Source: Rana temporaria (lineage: Eukaryota; Chordata; Amphibia; Anura; Ranidae). Taken from it: a stretch of 64,000 bases of DNA. Of this stretch, positions 32,421-43,491 are shown in pieces. The position numbers were made by a program, and so were the translations under genes. Position 1 is the stretch's first letter. Each line of letters opens with the position of its first letter. Location of the stretch: the NCBI RefSeq assembly GCF_905171775.1, contig NC_053490.1, forward strand, positions 30,760,932-30,824,931. Reading direction: 5' to 3'. The notes under the pieces were generated by a model that saw only the letters and a list, made by a program, of their open reading frames with translations, did not search any database and had not been told where the DNA came from.

Positions 32421-33110
32421 CTGGGGGGTGTCTGTACTGAGGGGAGTAGCCCGCACTGGGGGGGGGTCTGCACTGCTGGGGGGTCTGCACTGAGGGGGGT
32501 GTCTGTACTGCTGGGAGGGTCTGCACTGAGGTAGTGGTGTCTGTACTGATGGGGGGTCTGCACTGAGGTGGGTGGTGTCTGTACTGATGGGGGGTCTGCA
32601 CTGAGGTGGGGGGTGTCTGTACTGATGGGGGGTCTGCACGTAAGTGGGGGTGTCTGCACTTAGGTGAGGGCATACCTCCCAACCCGCCCGGATTCTGCGA
32701 GAACCTCCTGCACTGACTGCATGTTCCCGCAGTCCCGTGAAGGGGTTAATTTTCCCGCACAGGAAGGAGAAGAAAGGTCAGAGGGGCTGTGCACAGATCA
32801 GAGACAGCTTTCATCAATCCTCCGTGGCGTGCACCCCCCCCATTTCGATGCACTGCGAGCACAACACCCCCCCGCTCAACAACAACCTCGGTACGCGACA
32901 ATCACCCCCCCCCCGCTCAACGACCTCGATCCGCGGCGATTACCCTCCCCGCTCAACAACCTCGATTCCCGGCCCCCCCCCCCCCCGCTCAACAACTCAA
33001 CAAGAATGTCCCGCAGTGTATTTTTGAAATGTTGGGAGGTATGGTTGAGGGTGTCTGTACTGATGGGGGGGGGGGGTCTGCACTGAGGGGGGGACTATAG
33101 TTGGTGGGGG
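32421..33110. repeat. G-rich minisatellite, split by a small hAT-like MITE
   Basis: Repeats of TGTCTGTACTGATGGGGGG and TCTGCACTGAGGTGGGGG, about 36-40 bp per double unit. The MITE at 32671-33043 interrupts it and the array resumes at 33051. Confidence 0.88.
32671..33043. mobile_element. Small hAT-like MITE (CATACCTCC ends), copy 2
   Basis: Ends CATACCTCCCAAC and GTTGGGAGGTATG; 8-bp duplication GGTGAGGG (32663-32670) versus GTTGAGGG (33044-33051), one mismatch. It contains C-rich repeats of GCTCAACAACCTCG. Confidence 0.85.
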
Positions 33111-33264
33111 GGTGACACCATATTTTTGCACCGGGTAACACCAAACCTAGCGACGCCATTGGCTATGTACAGCACCCTGCCAGCCCCTCACACCAGCCAC
33201 TACCTGTCTGCATTGCATAGAGGAGTGCAGAAACCCAGTGATGACATGTAATGTCAGGAATGTA

Positions 33265-33767
33265 CCGTATTTATCGGCGTATATCGCGCACTTTTTTTCA
33301 CTGAAAATCAGGGCAAAATCGTGGGTGCGCGATATACGCCGATACCCGCTTCCCGCGCCGAGTTTGAACCACTGCGCCGGCATATACCGAGCGCAGTATA
33401 CTCGGGTATAGTCGGGCTGGCTCGGCTCCTCTCGCGTTCACGTCCTGGACGTACAGGACGCACAGGACGTGACCGCGAGAGGAGCCAAGCCTGCCCGACT
33501 ATACCCGAGTGTACTGCCGGCACAGTGGTTCAAACTCAGCGCGGGAAGCGGGGATCGAGCGGGGAGGACACCACGATGGCCGCAGAAGGACGCCGGACCC
33601 GACGAGGAGGACACCACTGAAGCCGCAGACGGACGCCGGACCCGACGAGGCCGCCGATGCAAGACACCAAAACTGTAAGTACTAAAATGTTTTTTTTTAC
33701 AGGAATGCGGGTCCACATTAGGGGTGCGCGCTATACGCCAGAGCGCGCAATACCCCGATAAATACGG
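33265..33767. mobile_element. Element with CCGTATTTATCGGC ends, copy 2
   Basis: TA at 33263-33264, end at CCGATAAATACGG. Inner hairpin: ACTCGGGTATAGTCGGGCTG at 33401 is inverted at 33490-33510. The 24858 copy has the same layout. Confidence 0.85.
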
Positions 33768-33774
33768 TGATTAA

Positions 33775-34454
33775 AGCGGAGGTTCACCCCTACAATATAC
33801 TTTTTCCCCTTAGATTAATGCTCGTTTTGTCTAGGGGAATCGGCTAGTTGTTTTAAAATATGATCCGTACTTACCGTTTACGAGATGCATCTTCTCCGTC
33901 GCTTCCGGGTATGGGCTGCGGGACTGGGCGTTCCTATTTTGATTGACAGTCTTCCGAGAGGCTTCCGACGGTCGCATCCATCGCGTCACGATTTTCCGAA
34001 AGAAGCCGAACGTCGGTGCGCAGGCGCAGTATAGAGCCGCACCGACGTTCGGCTTCTTTCGGCTACTAGTGACGCGATGGATGCGACTGTCGGAAGCCTC
34101 TCGGAAGACTGTCAATCAAGAAGGAACGCCCGCTCCCGAAGACCCATACCCGGAAGCGACGGAGAAGATGCATCTCGAAAACGGGTAAGTACGGATCATA
34201 TTTTAAAACAACTAGCCGATTCCCCCCATGGGTGCTCAACCTGTGGCTCTCCAGCTGTTGCTAAACTACAATTCCCATAATGCCTCAGCCTTTGGGAGTC
34301 ATGCTTGTACCTGTCAGCGGCTTGCAATGCCTCATGGGAATTGTAGTTCCACAACAGCTGGAGAGCCACAGGTTGAGCACCCATGCCCTAGACAAAACGA
34401 GCAGGAATCTAAGGGGAAAAGGTCAAAAAATAAATAAATGGGTGAACTCCCGCT
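33775..34454. mobile_element. TTAA MITE family S, copy 1, with nested hairpin element
   Basis: TTAA at 33771-33774 and 34455-34458; ends AGCGGAGGTTCACCCC and GGGTGAACTCCCGC. A long internal palindrome is centred near 34025 (CGCACCGACGTTCGGCTTC and inverse). The nested hairpin element lies at 34229-34385. Confidence 0.88.
34229..34385. mobile_element. Hairpin hAT-like MITE (CATGGGTGCTCAACC ends)
   Basis: CATGGGTGCTCAACCTGTGG at the left is inverted exactly at the right; AACTACAATTCCCAT and ATGGGAATTGTAGTT are the inner pair. Organisation like 14248-14383. The duplication is not readable. Confidence 0.75.
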
Positions 34455-34458
34455 TTAA

Positions 34459-35542
34459 AATTTAAAGGTTATTTAAAATGACATTAGCATGTTGATGAGG
34501 AGGAAGAGAGGAACCGGGGAATGCAAAATATAAGCAGATTAAACCTCAGCTTTAAGGCGTGGCAGGGCCACGTGTCCTGAACAGTATTAGCGGTTCACAG
34601 ACCAATTGAAACTGTTGCCTGGAGCTGCTTTGTCATTTTGATTGGATGACGGCTCAGCCATCTCAAACATGGCAAGAAGTTCCAATCTCTGTCCATGTTT
34701 AACTTGCCTGTGATATATGAGGCATACAATCAGGAGTGATGTTTGAAGAGAACGTGCAATATTTATTCAAATCCTTTGAAGCTCATTTCTGAAATGTATT
34801 TTCACAGATTCGGGCTTGTTATCGTGGAATATCACCCTGAGCCAAATATAGTGGGGAACTGTCAAGGTGAAGGAATACATGAAAGTCAATATATTTCTGG
34901 AGCTCTGTCTCTTTACACTTGAATAAATACATAACGATGTCATGTTTGACCGGGCAGCGGGGGCTAACCGTGTTTCCAACATAAAATGTCTAAAAAACAT
35001 TATTTTTGGCTGAAGAACACAATCAGCATACGTTGGGGTGAATGCTCATAGCATGGAATGCAGACCGCCGACCCCAGAGGACTTCAGCAGTGAGATCTCT
35101 ACACCTGGGTTCCCAGCTCCGTGGTGCAGACACCCTAAAGGTGGATGCCGCACTCGAAGAAGAAGACCCAGAACTAATAGCGTCTGTCCCATTAATACCC
35201 TCCCCCAGCATGCACAGCGAGGCCCAACACTCCTGATTGGCTGCTGGTGAAGAGCACCCAAGCCTTGACTCCACTGCTGCCACCTACTGTCCTGGGGTGG
35301 GAAGAGCACCCCAGCAACAACAGAATGAGCCCACAGCACAGGCAAGCTGAGACAGAGACCCAAGTTTGAACACATTAACCAGATCAGAGTTTTTTTTTAA
35401 CACTCTGATCTCCCTCTAAATTTAAATAGCACCGATACTTTGAAGTAACCAGGCGCTACCTGTACTTATACACTAGAACTTTATTTTTGGTAAGAATTAA
35501 AGCGGTTTTACAGTCTAAAGTTTTTTTGTTTTGTTTTTTACC
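34459..35542. other. 1.1-kb stretch, no repeat recognised
   Basis: No TE ends. The stretch 35040-35375 is GC-richer with overlapping frames on both strands (to 109 codons), with no recognisable domain. A short hairpin AGATCAGAGTTTT near 35380 has its inverse at 35400. Confidence 0.35.
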
Positions 35543-35546
35543 TTAA

Positions 35547-35970
35547 AGGAGTTGTAAAGGAAAACAATTTTTTTTTTTTTTGCTGAAATGACTTTACAGG
35601 GTATAGAGACATAATAGTTAACTGATTCCTACGATTAAAATAGATAAAAATCAATCATATAATGTACCTGTAGTTTCAGTTTCATTTTTGCATGCTGTTT
35701 CCTGCTTCTGTGATGTACAGAGCCACAGAGCCAATACAGGGCAGTGATGGTTTGGAAAACGAAACTGGTTGGTGCTGTGGGGTATTAGACACACAGTAAT
35801 CACACCTCCCAGCACTGTGGTTATCAGGAAACAGACAACCAGGAAGTGTGGAGATCGGAGAAGACATACAGCAACTTGAGAGCAGAAACGAACAATGAGG
35901 ACATGAAAACGGCACTGCATTAGGGTAAAGGAAGCTATTAAGATAAAAAAAAAATTCCTTTACAAACCCT
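35547..35970. mobile_element. TTAA MITE family Q, copy 2
   Basis: TTAA at 35543-35546 and 35971-35974; ends AGGAGTTGTAAAGGAAAAC and TTCCTTTACAAACCC. The right half matches 23925-24133. Confidence 0.86.
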
Positions 35971-36537
35971 TTAAAGCAGGGGTCTCAAACTCAAATTACC
36001 TGAGGGCCACAAGACAAGTTTTCATATGCCATGGGGGGCTGCATGCAAACTTTCAAACTTCAAAAACAACAGTACTGGTGTCAGCGAGCGCATTATTACC
36101 ACCAGCACTGGTGTCAGCGAGCGCATTATTACCACCAGCACTGGTGTAAGGCAGGGTTTGACAAATTTGCTTGGAATCTAGGAGCCAGCAGACGCACCCC
36201 GTCCCGACGGGCTTGCGCGCAGAAGCGAACACATACGCGAGCACCGCCCGCATATGTAAACAGTGTTCAAACCACACATGTGAGGTATCGCTGCGATTGG
36301 TAGAGCGAGAGCAATAATTCTAGCACTAGACCTCCTCTGTAACTTAAAACATGCAACCTGTAGATTTTTTTAAACGTCCCCTATGAAGATTTTAAAGGGT
36401 AAAAGTTTGTAGGCATTTCACAATTGGACGCAATTTTGAAGTGTGACATGTTGGGTATGAATTTACTCAGGGTAACATTATCTTTCATAATATTACAAAA
36501 AAAATGGGGATAACTTTACTGTTGTCTTATTTTTTAA

Positions 36538-38137
36538 CCTCTTGACCACTGGGCACTTAAACCCCCTTCCTGACCAGACCAATTTTCAGCTTTCCGTGCT
36601 CTCACAATTTGAATGACAATTACTCCGTCATACAACATTGTACCCATTTGAAATTGTTGTCCTTTTTTTCACACAAATAGAGCTTTCTTTTGGTGGTATT
36701 ACATCACCTCTGGGTTTTTTATTTTTTGCGCTATAAAAGAAAAACGACCTAAAATTCTGTAAAAAAAAAAAAAAACTTGTTTCTGTCATATTCGCAGGTT
36801 ATTTCTCACACACAGCATATGCATACCACGAATGACACCCCAAAACACATTCTGCTATTCCTCCCGAGTATGGCGATACCCCATGTGTGCAACTTTTACA
36901 CGGCGTGGCCACATACAGAGGCCCAACATGCAGGGAGCGCCATCAGGCGTTCTGGAGCACCCAGGCCAATTCTGACATTTCTCTCCTACATGGAAAAATC
37001 ACAATTTATTTGCTAGAAAACTACATAGAACCCCAAAACATTATATATGCGGAGTATTGGGGTATTGCGGAGTATTTGGGTATTGCAGAGTATTGGGGTA
37101 TTGGGGGTATTGCAGAGTATTGGGGTATTGCGGAGTATTTGGGTATTGCAGAGTATTGGGGTATTGGGGGTATTGCAGAGTATTGGGGTATTGCGGAGTA
37201 TTGGGGGTATTGCAGAGTATTTGGGTATTGCAGAGTATCGCGCAGGGTATTGGGGTATTGCAGAGTATTGCGCAGGGTATTGCAGAGTATCGGGGTATTG
37301 CAGAGTATCGAGGTATCGCAGAGTATGGGGTATTGCAGAGTATGGGGTATTGCAGAGTATCGGGGTATGGCAGAGTATCGGGGTATGGCAGAGTATCGGG
37401 GTATGGCAGAGTATCGGGGTATGACAGAGTATGGGGTATGGCAGAGTATGGGGTATGGCAGAGTATGGGGTATGGCAGAGTATGGGGTATGGCAGAGTAT
37501 GGGGTATTGCAGAGTATGCAGAGTATGGCAGACTATGGGGTATGGCAGAGTATGCAGAGTATGGCAGAGTATGGGGTATTGCAGAGTATGGGGTATGGCA
37601 GAGTATGCAGAGTATGGCAGAGTATGGGGTATGGCAGAGTATGCAGAGTATGGCAGAGTATGGGGTATTGCAGAGTATGGGGTATTGCAGAGTATGGGGT
37701 ATGGCAGAGTATTGCGCAGGGATATCTGAGCTGGGAGGGATGGCTGGATCTGTGACTGCAGTTGTCACAGATCCAGCCACAGCACTGCTGACACCCCGCG
37801 CCCCCCCCCCCCTCCTCTCCTCTCCTCTCGCACTGTACCGAACGGTACAGAGAGGAGAGGGAGGAACCAGCGTCATCAAATGACGCCGGTTTGTTTAAAA
37901 GTGATCGCTCCGTCATTTGACGGAGCGATCACGTGGTAAACAGCCGCGATTCGCGGCAATTTACCGTGATCCGTGATGCGCCGGGTCTTCTAGACCCGGC
38001 GAGCACGGACACTTCCGCAAGCGCGACCCAGGGGACGCGCAAACGCGGAAGTGCACGAGGACGTCCCAGGGACGTCCTGTCACAGTAACTCGACCGCGCT
38101 GTAGCAGTATTTTTGCTATAGCGCGGTCGGCAAGTGG
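36538..38137 (+). mobile_element. TTAA MITE family B, copy 7, with expanded array
   Basis: TTAA at 36534-36537 and 38138-38141; ends CCTCTTGACCACTGGGCAC and GCGGTCGGCAAGTGG. B core AGAGCTTTCTTTTGGTGGTA near 36679. The length is inflated by the array at 37046-37715. Right-hand hairpin around CTGTGACTGCAGTTGTCACAG at 37749 (the array's right flank). Confidence 0.86.
37046..37715. repeat. GGGTATTGCAGAGTAT minisatellite
   Basis: About 40 copies of 15-17 bp units GGGGTATTGCAGAGTAT or GGGGTATGGCAGAGTAT, grouped into higher-order blocks. All three plus frames and one minus frame stay open for up to 288 codons purely because of the repeat. Confidence 0.95.
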
Positions 38138-38587
38138 TTAATTAAAAAAAGTGTAATTTTTTCCCAAAAAACTGCGCTTGTAAGACCGCTGCGCAAATAC
38201 GGCGTAACAGAAAGTATTGCAACGATCGACATTTTATTCTCTAGGGTGTTAGGATAAAAAATATATATAATGGTTGGGGGTTCTAATTAGAGGGAAGAAG
38301 ATGGCAGTGAAAATAGTGAAAAATGACATTAGAATTGCTGTTTAACTTGTAATGCTTAACTTGTAATACCAACGGCCACCACCAGATGGCGCCAGCTTAC
38401 ACATCTGGTGCTAATAACTTGTAATACCAACGGCTCACCACCAGATGACGCCAGCTCAAAAAAAAAAAAAAATTTTTTTTTTTTTACTCTTTGCTCCCCC
38501 CACTTCCACCCTGCCTGTGGGCCATTTATAACTGGTCCGCGGGCCGCAAATGGCCCGCGGGCCGGTACTTTGAGACCACTGCTTTAA

Positions 38588-39070
38588 AGTATTACTAAAC
38601 CCACAACAGTAAAATCAGTCTGTATATGCAGTAAAGCATGCTTGTTATACTCACTGTGGAACCCAAGGGGTTAATCCTCTGCATTGTGTAAAAAAGGCTG
38701 ATCCTGTCTTCTTTGATCCTACCCATCTTTTATTCCCATCCCTGATCCATCTCCTGATAGTACAGAGCCTTGGGGGCACTCTGCACATGCCTAGTTTGGT
38801 GTGTATTGCTAGAATTTTTTTGGGGGGGGGAGGGCCGATCACCACTATCCTATCCAGACAGAGGGTCAGGGGTCCTACAGCCTCATAGGACAGTAAGAGG
38901 AGAATGACTACTCATCCTACAAGCTTTAACCAGACACTGATAGAAGTCACAAGACCGCTATATACTGCTGACGAGAAAAGGTATTTAGCAGTTTATATTT
39001 ACTAAAATAATTGTATTTCCATGTTCTGTGTACTGTGAGAGACCAGATATAGTGAATGCAGAGTAAACAA
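38588..39070. mobile_element. TTAA MITE family N, copy with left end
   Basis: TTAA at 38584-38587 then AGTATTACTAAACCCACAAC. The right part shares TTCTGTGTACTGTG and flanks with 13850-13985. Right end truncated. Confidence 0.7.
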
Positions 39071-39115
39071 TGCCATAGGCTTGGTGGTCAGTGGGAATAC
39101 AGAAAAATAGTGCTT

Positions 39116-39275
39116 CATCATTGGTGTCAGTGGGAGGAATTGTTCCCCATCATTGGTGTCAGTGGGAGGAATAGTGCCCCATCATTGGTGTCAGTGGGAG
39201 GAATAGTGCCCCATCATTGGTGTCAGTGAAAGGAATAGTGCCCCATCCTTGGTGTCAGTGGAAGGAACCCTCAAA
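39116..39275. repeat. 32-bp minisatellite, five copies
   Basis: TTGGTGTCAGTGGGAGGAAT begins at 39121 and recurs at 39153, 39185, 39217 and 39249. Confidence 0.92.
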
Positions 39276-39596
39276 CATCCTCTGTGATACTCCAAAACAG
39301 TTAGTACTTAGTAATTAGAGCACAGTCTTCTTCTTAACTAGTTCAGCTGTTTTGACGTACTATGTGCATCCAAAGAGTGAACCTTTGATCACAAGCTGAT
39401 GGCTTCAAAGTGAAAGTGATGAGGCAGCTCCATAGCTGCCGACCACTTTCACACAGCCAGCCGCGTGGTGCCCCCTCTCCCGCTGGCGTCCCGCAATCCT
39501 CCCATGGTTCTGGGCTGTCTCGTGCTTACCGATGCCCGGGAACACATCCGCCGGCTGGGGAAGAGACGGCATGCCTTGATCTCACATGCAAACAAT
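39276..39596. other. 320-bp stretch, nothing recognised
   Basis: Unique-looking host DNA before family D copy 8. Confidence 0.35.
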
Positions 39597-40289
39597 GGGC
39601 CAGATTCACAAAAGGGATACGACGGCGTATCTGCTGATACGCCGTCGTATCCCTGTTTCTATCTATGCGACTGATTCATAGAATCAGTTACGCATAGATA
39701 TCCCTAAGATCCGACAGGTGTAATAGTTTTACACTGTCGGATCTTAGGATGCAGTACCGCGGCCGCCGCTGGGGGGCGTTCGCGTCGTAAACCAGCGTCG
39801 GGTATGCAAATTAGCAGTTACGGCGATCCACAAAACTTTTTCCCGTCATTACGTCGCCGCAAGTGTTAGTTTGCCGTCGCAAAGATAGGGCACCTTTTAC
39901 AAAGTGTAAAATTAGTACACCATGTAAAAGTATACCCGTCTTTCCCGCGTCGCTTTTGAATTTTCTAAAAAAAAAAAATATTTTCCCGGCGCAAGTCTTT
40001 TTTTTTACGTCGCGATTCACAAAACGTCGGCGCGTCGTAATTTCGCACAAAGCACGTCGGGAAATTTGCGTCGGGAGCATGCGCAGTACGTCCGGCGCGG
40101 GAGCGCGCCTAATTTAAATGGTACCCGCCCCATTTGAATTGACCCGCCTTGCGCCGGACGGATTTAGGATACACCACCGCAAATTTCCAGGTAAGTGCTT
40201 TGTGGATCGGGCACTTAGACAGAAAATTTGCGGCGGTGTAACCTAAATCGGTTACGTTACGCTGCGCCTGGGCTACGTGAATCTGGCCC
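39597..40289. mobile_element. Palindromic MITE family D, copy 8
   Basis: GGGCCAGATTCACAAAAG and CGTGAATCTGGCCC; AAT lies directly outside both ends. The arms match copies 2 and 7, except for an AT-rich inner block at 39890-40020 shared with copy 10 in inverse. Confidence 0.9.
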
Positions 40290-40290
40290 A

Positions 40291-41570
40291 ATGAAACCAG
40301 AAGTAATGTCACTTCCGGTTTCATATGCACAATTTCCTGGCCAGTACAGCCAGGAGACACATCTAACCAAGCTGATGGTGTGAAGGGCAGGGGAGACATT
40401 GGGGTCTATTAGACCCCTAATGTCTCCGAAAAGAGTACCTGTCACCTGCCCCAATGCTATCATATCGGGGTTTATCAACCCCTTGTGATAGAAATCACGT
40501 AAAAAAAAAATGATAATAAAATATATTAAAACATTTTTTTTTTTTGCTATAAACACCTGTTGCCCTGCACACCTGCGCAAATGGAAGCCCAGGGTGCGTA
40601 CGTGTATGTAAACATCGGTCACACCGCACATCACAACGTCAGAGTGAGAACAATAATTGTAGCACAAGAGCTCCTAGTTAAAGCGGAGTTCCACCCAAAA
40701 GTGGAACTTCTGCTTAATCCACCCCTCGCCCCTTACATGCCACATTTGGCATGTCATTTTCTTGGGGGGGGGTTGGGGCTTCAGTAGGAGTGGGACTTCC
40801 TGTCCCACTTCCTCCTTCCACCCAGGGACCACTAAGGCGATACGTCATATCGCCTTTTAGCGGCCCCTCCCTGTAGGCAATCACCTGGGACATGTGACAG
40901 GCCCCAGGCATTCGCCTGTCCACTCAGGGAGCGCTGCGCCGTTCGCGCATGTGCAGTGAGTGCCTGGCCGTGAAGCCGAAATCTATCACGGTCAGGTGCC
41001 CTAAGTTGCAATAGAGGCGCCGGCGGTGAAGGGGGGGGACCGGAATGAAGCTCCCAGCGGCACGACGCTGGACAGTGGAACAGGTAAGTGTATGTTTATT
41101 AAAAGCCAGCAGCTACACTTTTTGTAGCTGCTGACTTTTAATAAACATCAACAAAAGGCTGGAACTCCCCTTTAACTCTAAACTGATGAGCTATAATGGC
41201 TTTTAAAGCATTACCTATGGTGATTTTTGGGCACCATTGTTTTTGGCGATATCGTGAGTGCACGCAATTTTAAAACATGGAATGTAAGGTATCTATTTAC
41301 TCGATGCAACCTCATCTTTTATATTTTAACCAAAAATAGGTATTATATGGTGTGGTTTTGCACTAAAATGTATTATATTTTTTTTTCCTGAAAATTTGCG
41401 TTTAATAAACTGTTGCGTAAATATCACGTGAATTTTTTGATTGCAATGATCACCTTTCTATTCTTCAAGGCCTCTGCTTTCATAAAATATATAATGTTCT
41501 GGGGGTTTATTTAATTTTAATGCCTCAAATTATGACTTTTACATGTATGCGACAAAAATAAATTGCTCTG
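40291..41570 (+). mobile_element. TTAA MITE family A, diverged copy 7, split by family S
   Basis: Left: hairpin GGGGTCTATTAGACCCC near 40400 and CAATAATTGTAGCACAAGAG near 40652. Right: TAAGGTATCTATTTACTCG near 41285 and ATAATGTTCTGGGGG near 41491. Both ends are degraded. Confidence 0.68.
40682..41171. mobile_element. TTAA MITE family S2, copy 1
   Basis: TTAA at 40678-40681 and 41172-41175; ends AGCGGAGTTCCACCC and GGCTGGAACTCCCC. Hairpin around AGCAGCTACACTTTTTGTAG at 41107. The same family, inverted, is at 52144-52626. Confidence 0.9.
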
Positions 41571-41797
41571 GAGCCGAGCTGGCTAAGCAACTGTGAACAC
41601 TTAACAGTCTATTCCCTCTTTGTGGAAGGCCATGGGGGCAAATCACACCGGCATCTGGTTACCTTTTTCCTAAGTATAACTGCTGGTACCCAATCCAATC
41701 TTCAGAACACTGTACATTCACAAGGACAGCTGCCTCCTTACAGCTTTCTTTGGACACCACTTAATGAAGAAGACAATCCTTCTCCAGACTGGATCCC
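41571..41797. other. Short stretch, nothing recognised
   Basis: Between the family A tail and the next TTAA MITE. Confidence 0.4.
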
Positions 41798-41801
41798 TTA
41801 A

Positions 41802-42297
41802 AGCGGGAGTTCACCCAAATTTTTTTTTTTTAACATTAGATTGATGCTCATTTTGTCAAGGGGAATCGGGTAGTTTCTTTTTTAAAATGAAAGCAGTACT
41901 TACCGTTTTAGAGAGCGATCTTCTCCAACGCTTCTGGGTATGGTCTTTGAGACTGGGCATTCCTATTTGATTGACAGGCTTCCGACAGGCTTCCGACGGT
42001 CGCATACATCGCGTCACGAGTAGCCGAAAGAAGCCGAACGTCAGTGCGGCTCTATACGGCGCCTGCGCACCGACGTTCGGCTACTTTCGGAAAATCGTGA
42101 CGCGATGTATGCGACCGTCGGAAGCCTGTCAATCAAATAGGAACGCCCAGTCCCGCAGCCCATACCCGGAAGCGGCGGAGAAGATCTCTCTCTAAAACGG
42201 TAAGTACGGCTTTGATTTAAAAAAACTACCCGATTCCCCTTGACAAAATTAGCGTCAATCTAATGTTAAAAATTTACTTTTCAGGTGAACCTCCACT
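41802..42297. mobile_element. TTAA MITE family S, copy 2
   Basis: TTAA at 41798-41801 and TTAC at 42298-42301; ends AGCGGGAGTTCACCC and GGTGAACCTCCACT. Central palindrome near 42050 (AGCCGAACGTCAGTGCGGC with inverse), as in copy 1. Confidence 0.88.
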
Positions 42298-42790
42298 TTA
42301 CAGATCTAGGTTAAGGTGACCAGATTTTTAAAATGAAATCCGGGGACATATTTATTTTTCACTAGTAATGGTGGCAATCTGCGACTTTCTGCCCGTTGCC
42401 GCCCGCCTCACAGCCTGTCAAGTCTTACTCTCCGGCCCCGGCTACTACTGGGTGGGGAGCGGACAAAGATCATTCCACCAGGGAAGGCAAGGAGATAAAC
42501 AGGCAGGTGGCTGGTCGGGACTTGAACCAAGGCAGAAGAACATGTGAGCGGAGCTTAATGGGCATGCACCCAAAACTGAAGAAGTATTCCCTCCACTCTG
42601 ACCAGCACATGATCATCAGAAAGGGGCTCAGATAATGGAAAAAATAACCCCCCCTAAGCTAGTAGGAGCGGAGTTTTTTTTTAATTCTGCACTGACTGTC
42701 TTTAAAATTGCCCCAGCCCCTGTTCAAATCCAATCCGGGAACAACACCGGGGACAGACTTGGTCCGGGGACAGTCCCCTAAAACCGGGGG

Positions 42791-43491
42791 TGTTACGTAC
42801 CTGGGTGTGAGCCTGACGCGTGGAGGGAGACCTCCCGTACAACCCCGGCTCGGAGACCACTGGAATGGGGACAGTGGTGGTAGGAGCGCGGTGGGGTACA
42901 GGTGCCTGTTCTGGTTGTTGCTGCTGGTGAGATGGGAACCGAGAGACAGGAAGCAGATGATGCAGGTTTGCAGACTTAGTAGATGCAGGTCAGCAGAGCG
43001 TGGATGCAGGTCAGCAGAGCCGAGGATGCAGGTTAGCAGAGGCGTGGATGCAGGTTAGCAGAGGCGTGGATGCAGGTTAGCAGCGCAGCAGGTGCAGGTG
43101 AGCGGAGTCAGGCAGGCCGGGTCATACACTTGGAGTCATAGCAGAAGCAATAGGCAGAAGAGTAGTCAGTCCAGGCCGGGTCTTGGCAACGGGTATTCAA
43201 GCAGGGAACAGAGCAAGGTCAACAAGCCGGAGTCAGGATTGGAGCAGGAAGCAGAGTCAGGAAGCCGGGTCATACACTTGGAACAGAATGCTTTCAAACA
43301 GCAACAGGAGCTCAGGGAACAGATGCAGATCAAGCCGCGAGGTGCAGCATCACCACAGTGTCTTTTATAGGCTTGCTGGGCGCCAAAATATGCGTCTAAT
43401 GCGTGCGCGCATGCATAGCTGTGTGCAAGGTCCGTGGTTGGTGCATGCGCGTAGGCGCGTGCCGAGGGGAGCGAACAGTACGTCCCTGACA
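42791..43491 (-). repeat. 3' LTR of the chromodomain gypsy element (701 bp)
   Basis: Starts TGTCAGGGACGTACTG and ends GGTACGTAACA on the minus strand, that is TG...CA. The first 80 bases equal the remnant at 44750-44828 apart from a few changes. Short GATGCAGGTTAGCAG repeats at 42960-43100. The ends match the solo LTR at 45971-46714. Confidence 0.88.

Larger units (their letters stand above)
36183..38290 (+). mobile_element. TTAA MITE family A, copy 6, interrupted by family B
   Basis: CACATGTGAGGTATCGCTGC near 36275 and ACCTCCTCTGTAACTT near 36330 on the left; TTTTATTCTCTAGGGTGTTA and ATAATGGTTGGGGGTTC on the right at 38230-38285. The family B element sits at the TTAA in the family's internal TTTTTTAATTCATG segment. 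Confidence 0.82.
35977..38581. mobile_element. hAT element with nested TTAA MITEs
   Basis: Perfect 8-bp duplication CTTTAAAG at 35969-35976 and 38582-38589. Ends CAGGGGTCTCAAACTC and TACTTTGAGACCACTG. Sub-terminal GGCCCGCGGGCCGG near 38552 fits the hAT group. The original element is short; most of its length is family A (about 36183-38290), itself carrying a family B element. Confidence 0.92.

Noticed and set aside
32155..32682. 175-codon proline/threonine-rich frame on the minus strand
   Set aside because: Translation of the TCTGTACTG/TCTGCACTG array.
37013..37883. Frames of 280 and 288 codons
   Set aside because: All arise from the GGGTATTGCAGAGTAT array; frames on both strands are open at once and contain only repeat-derived peptides.
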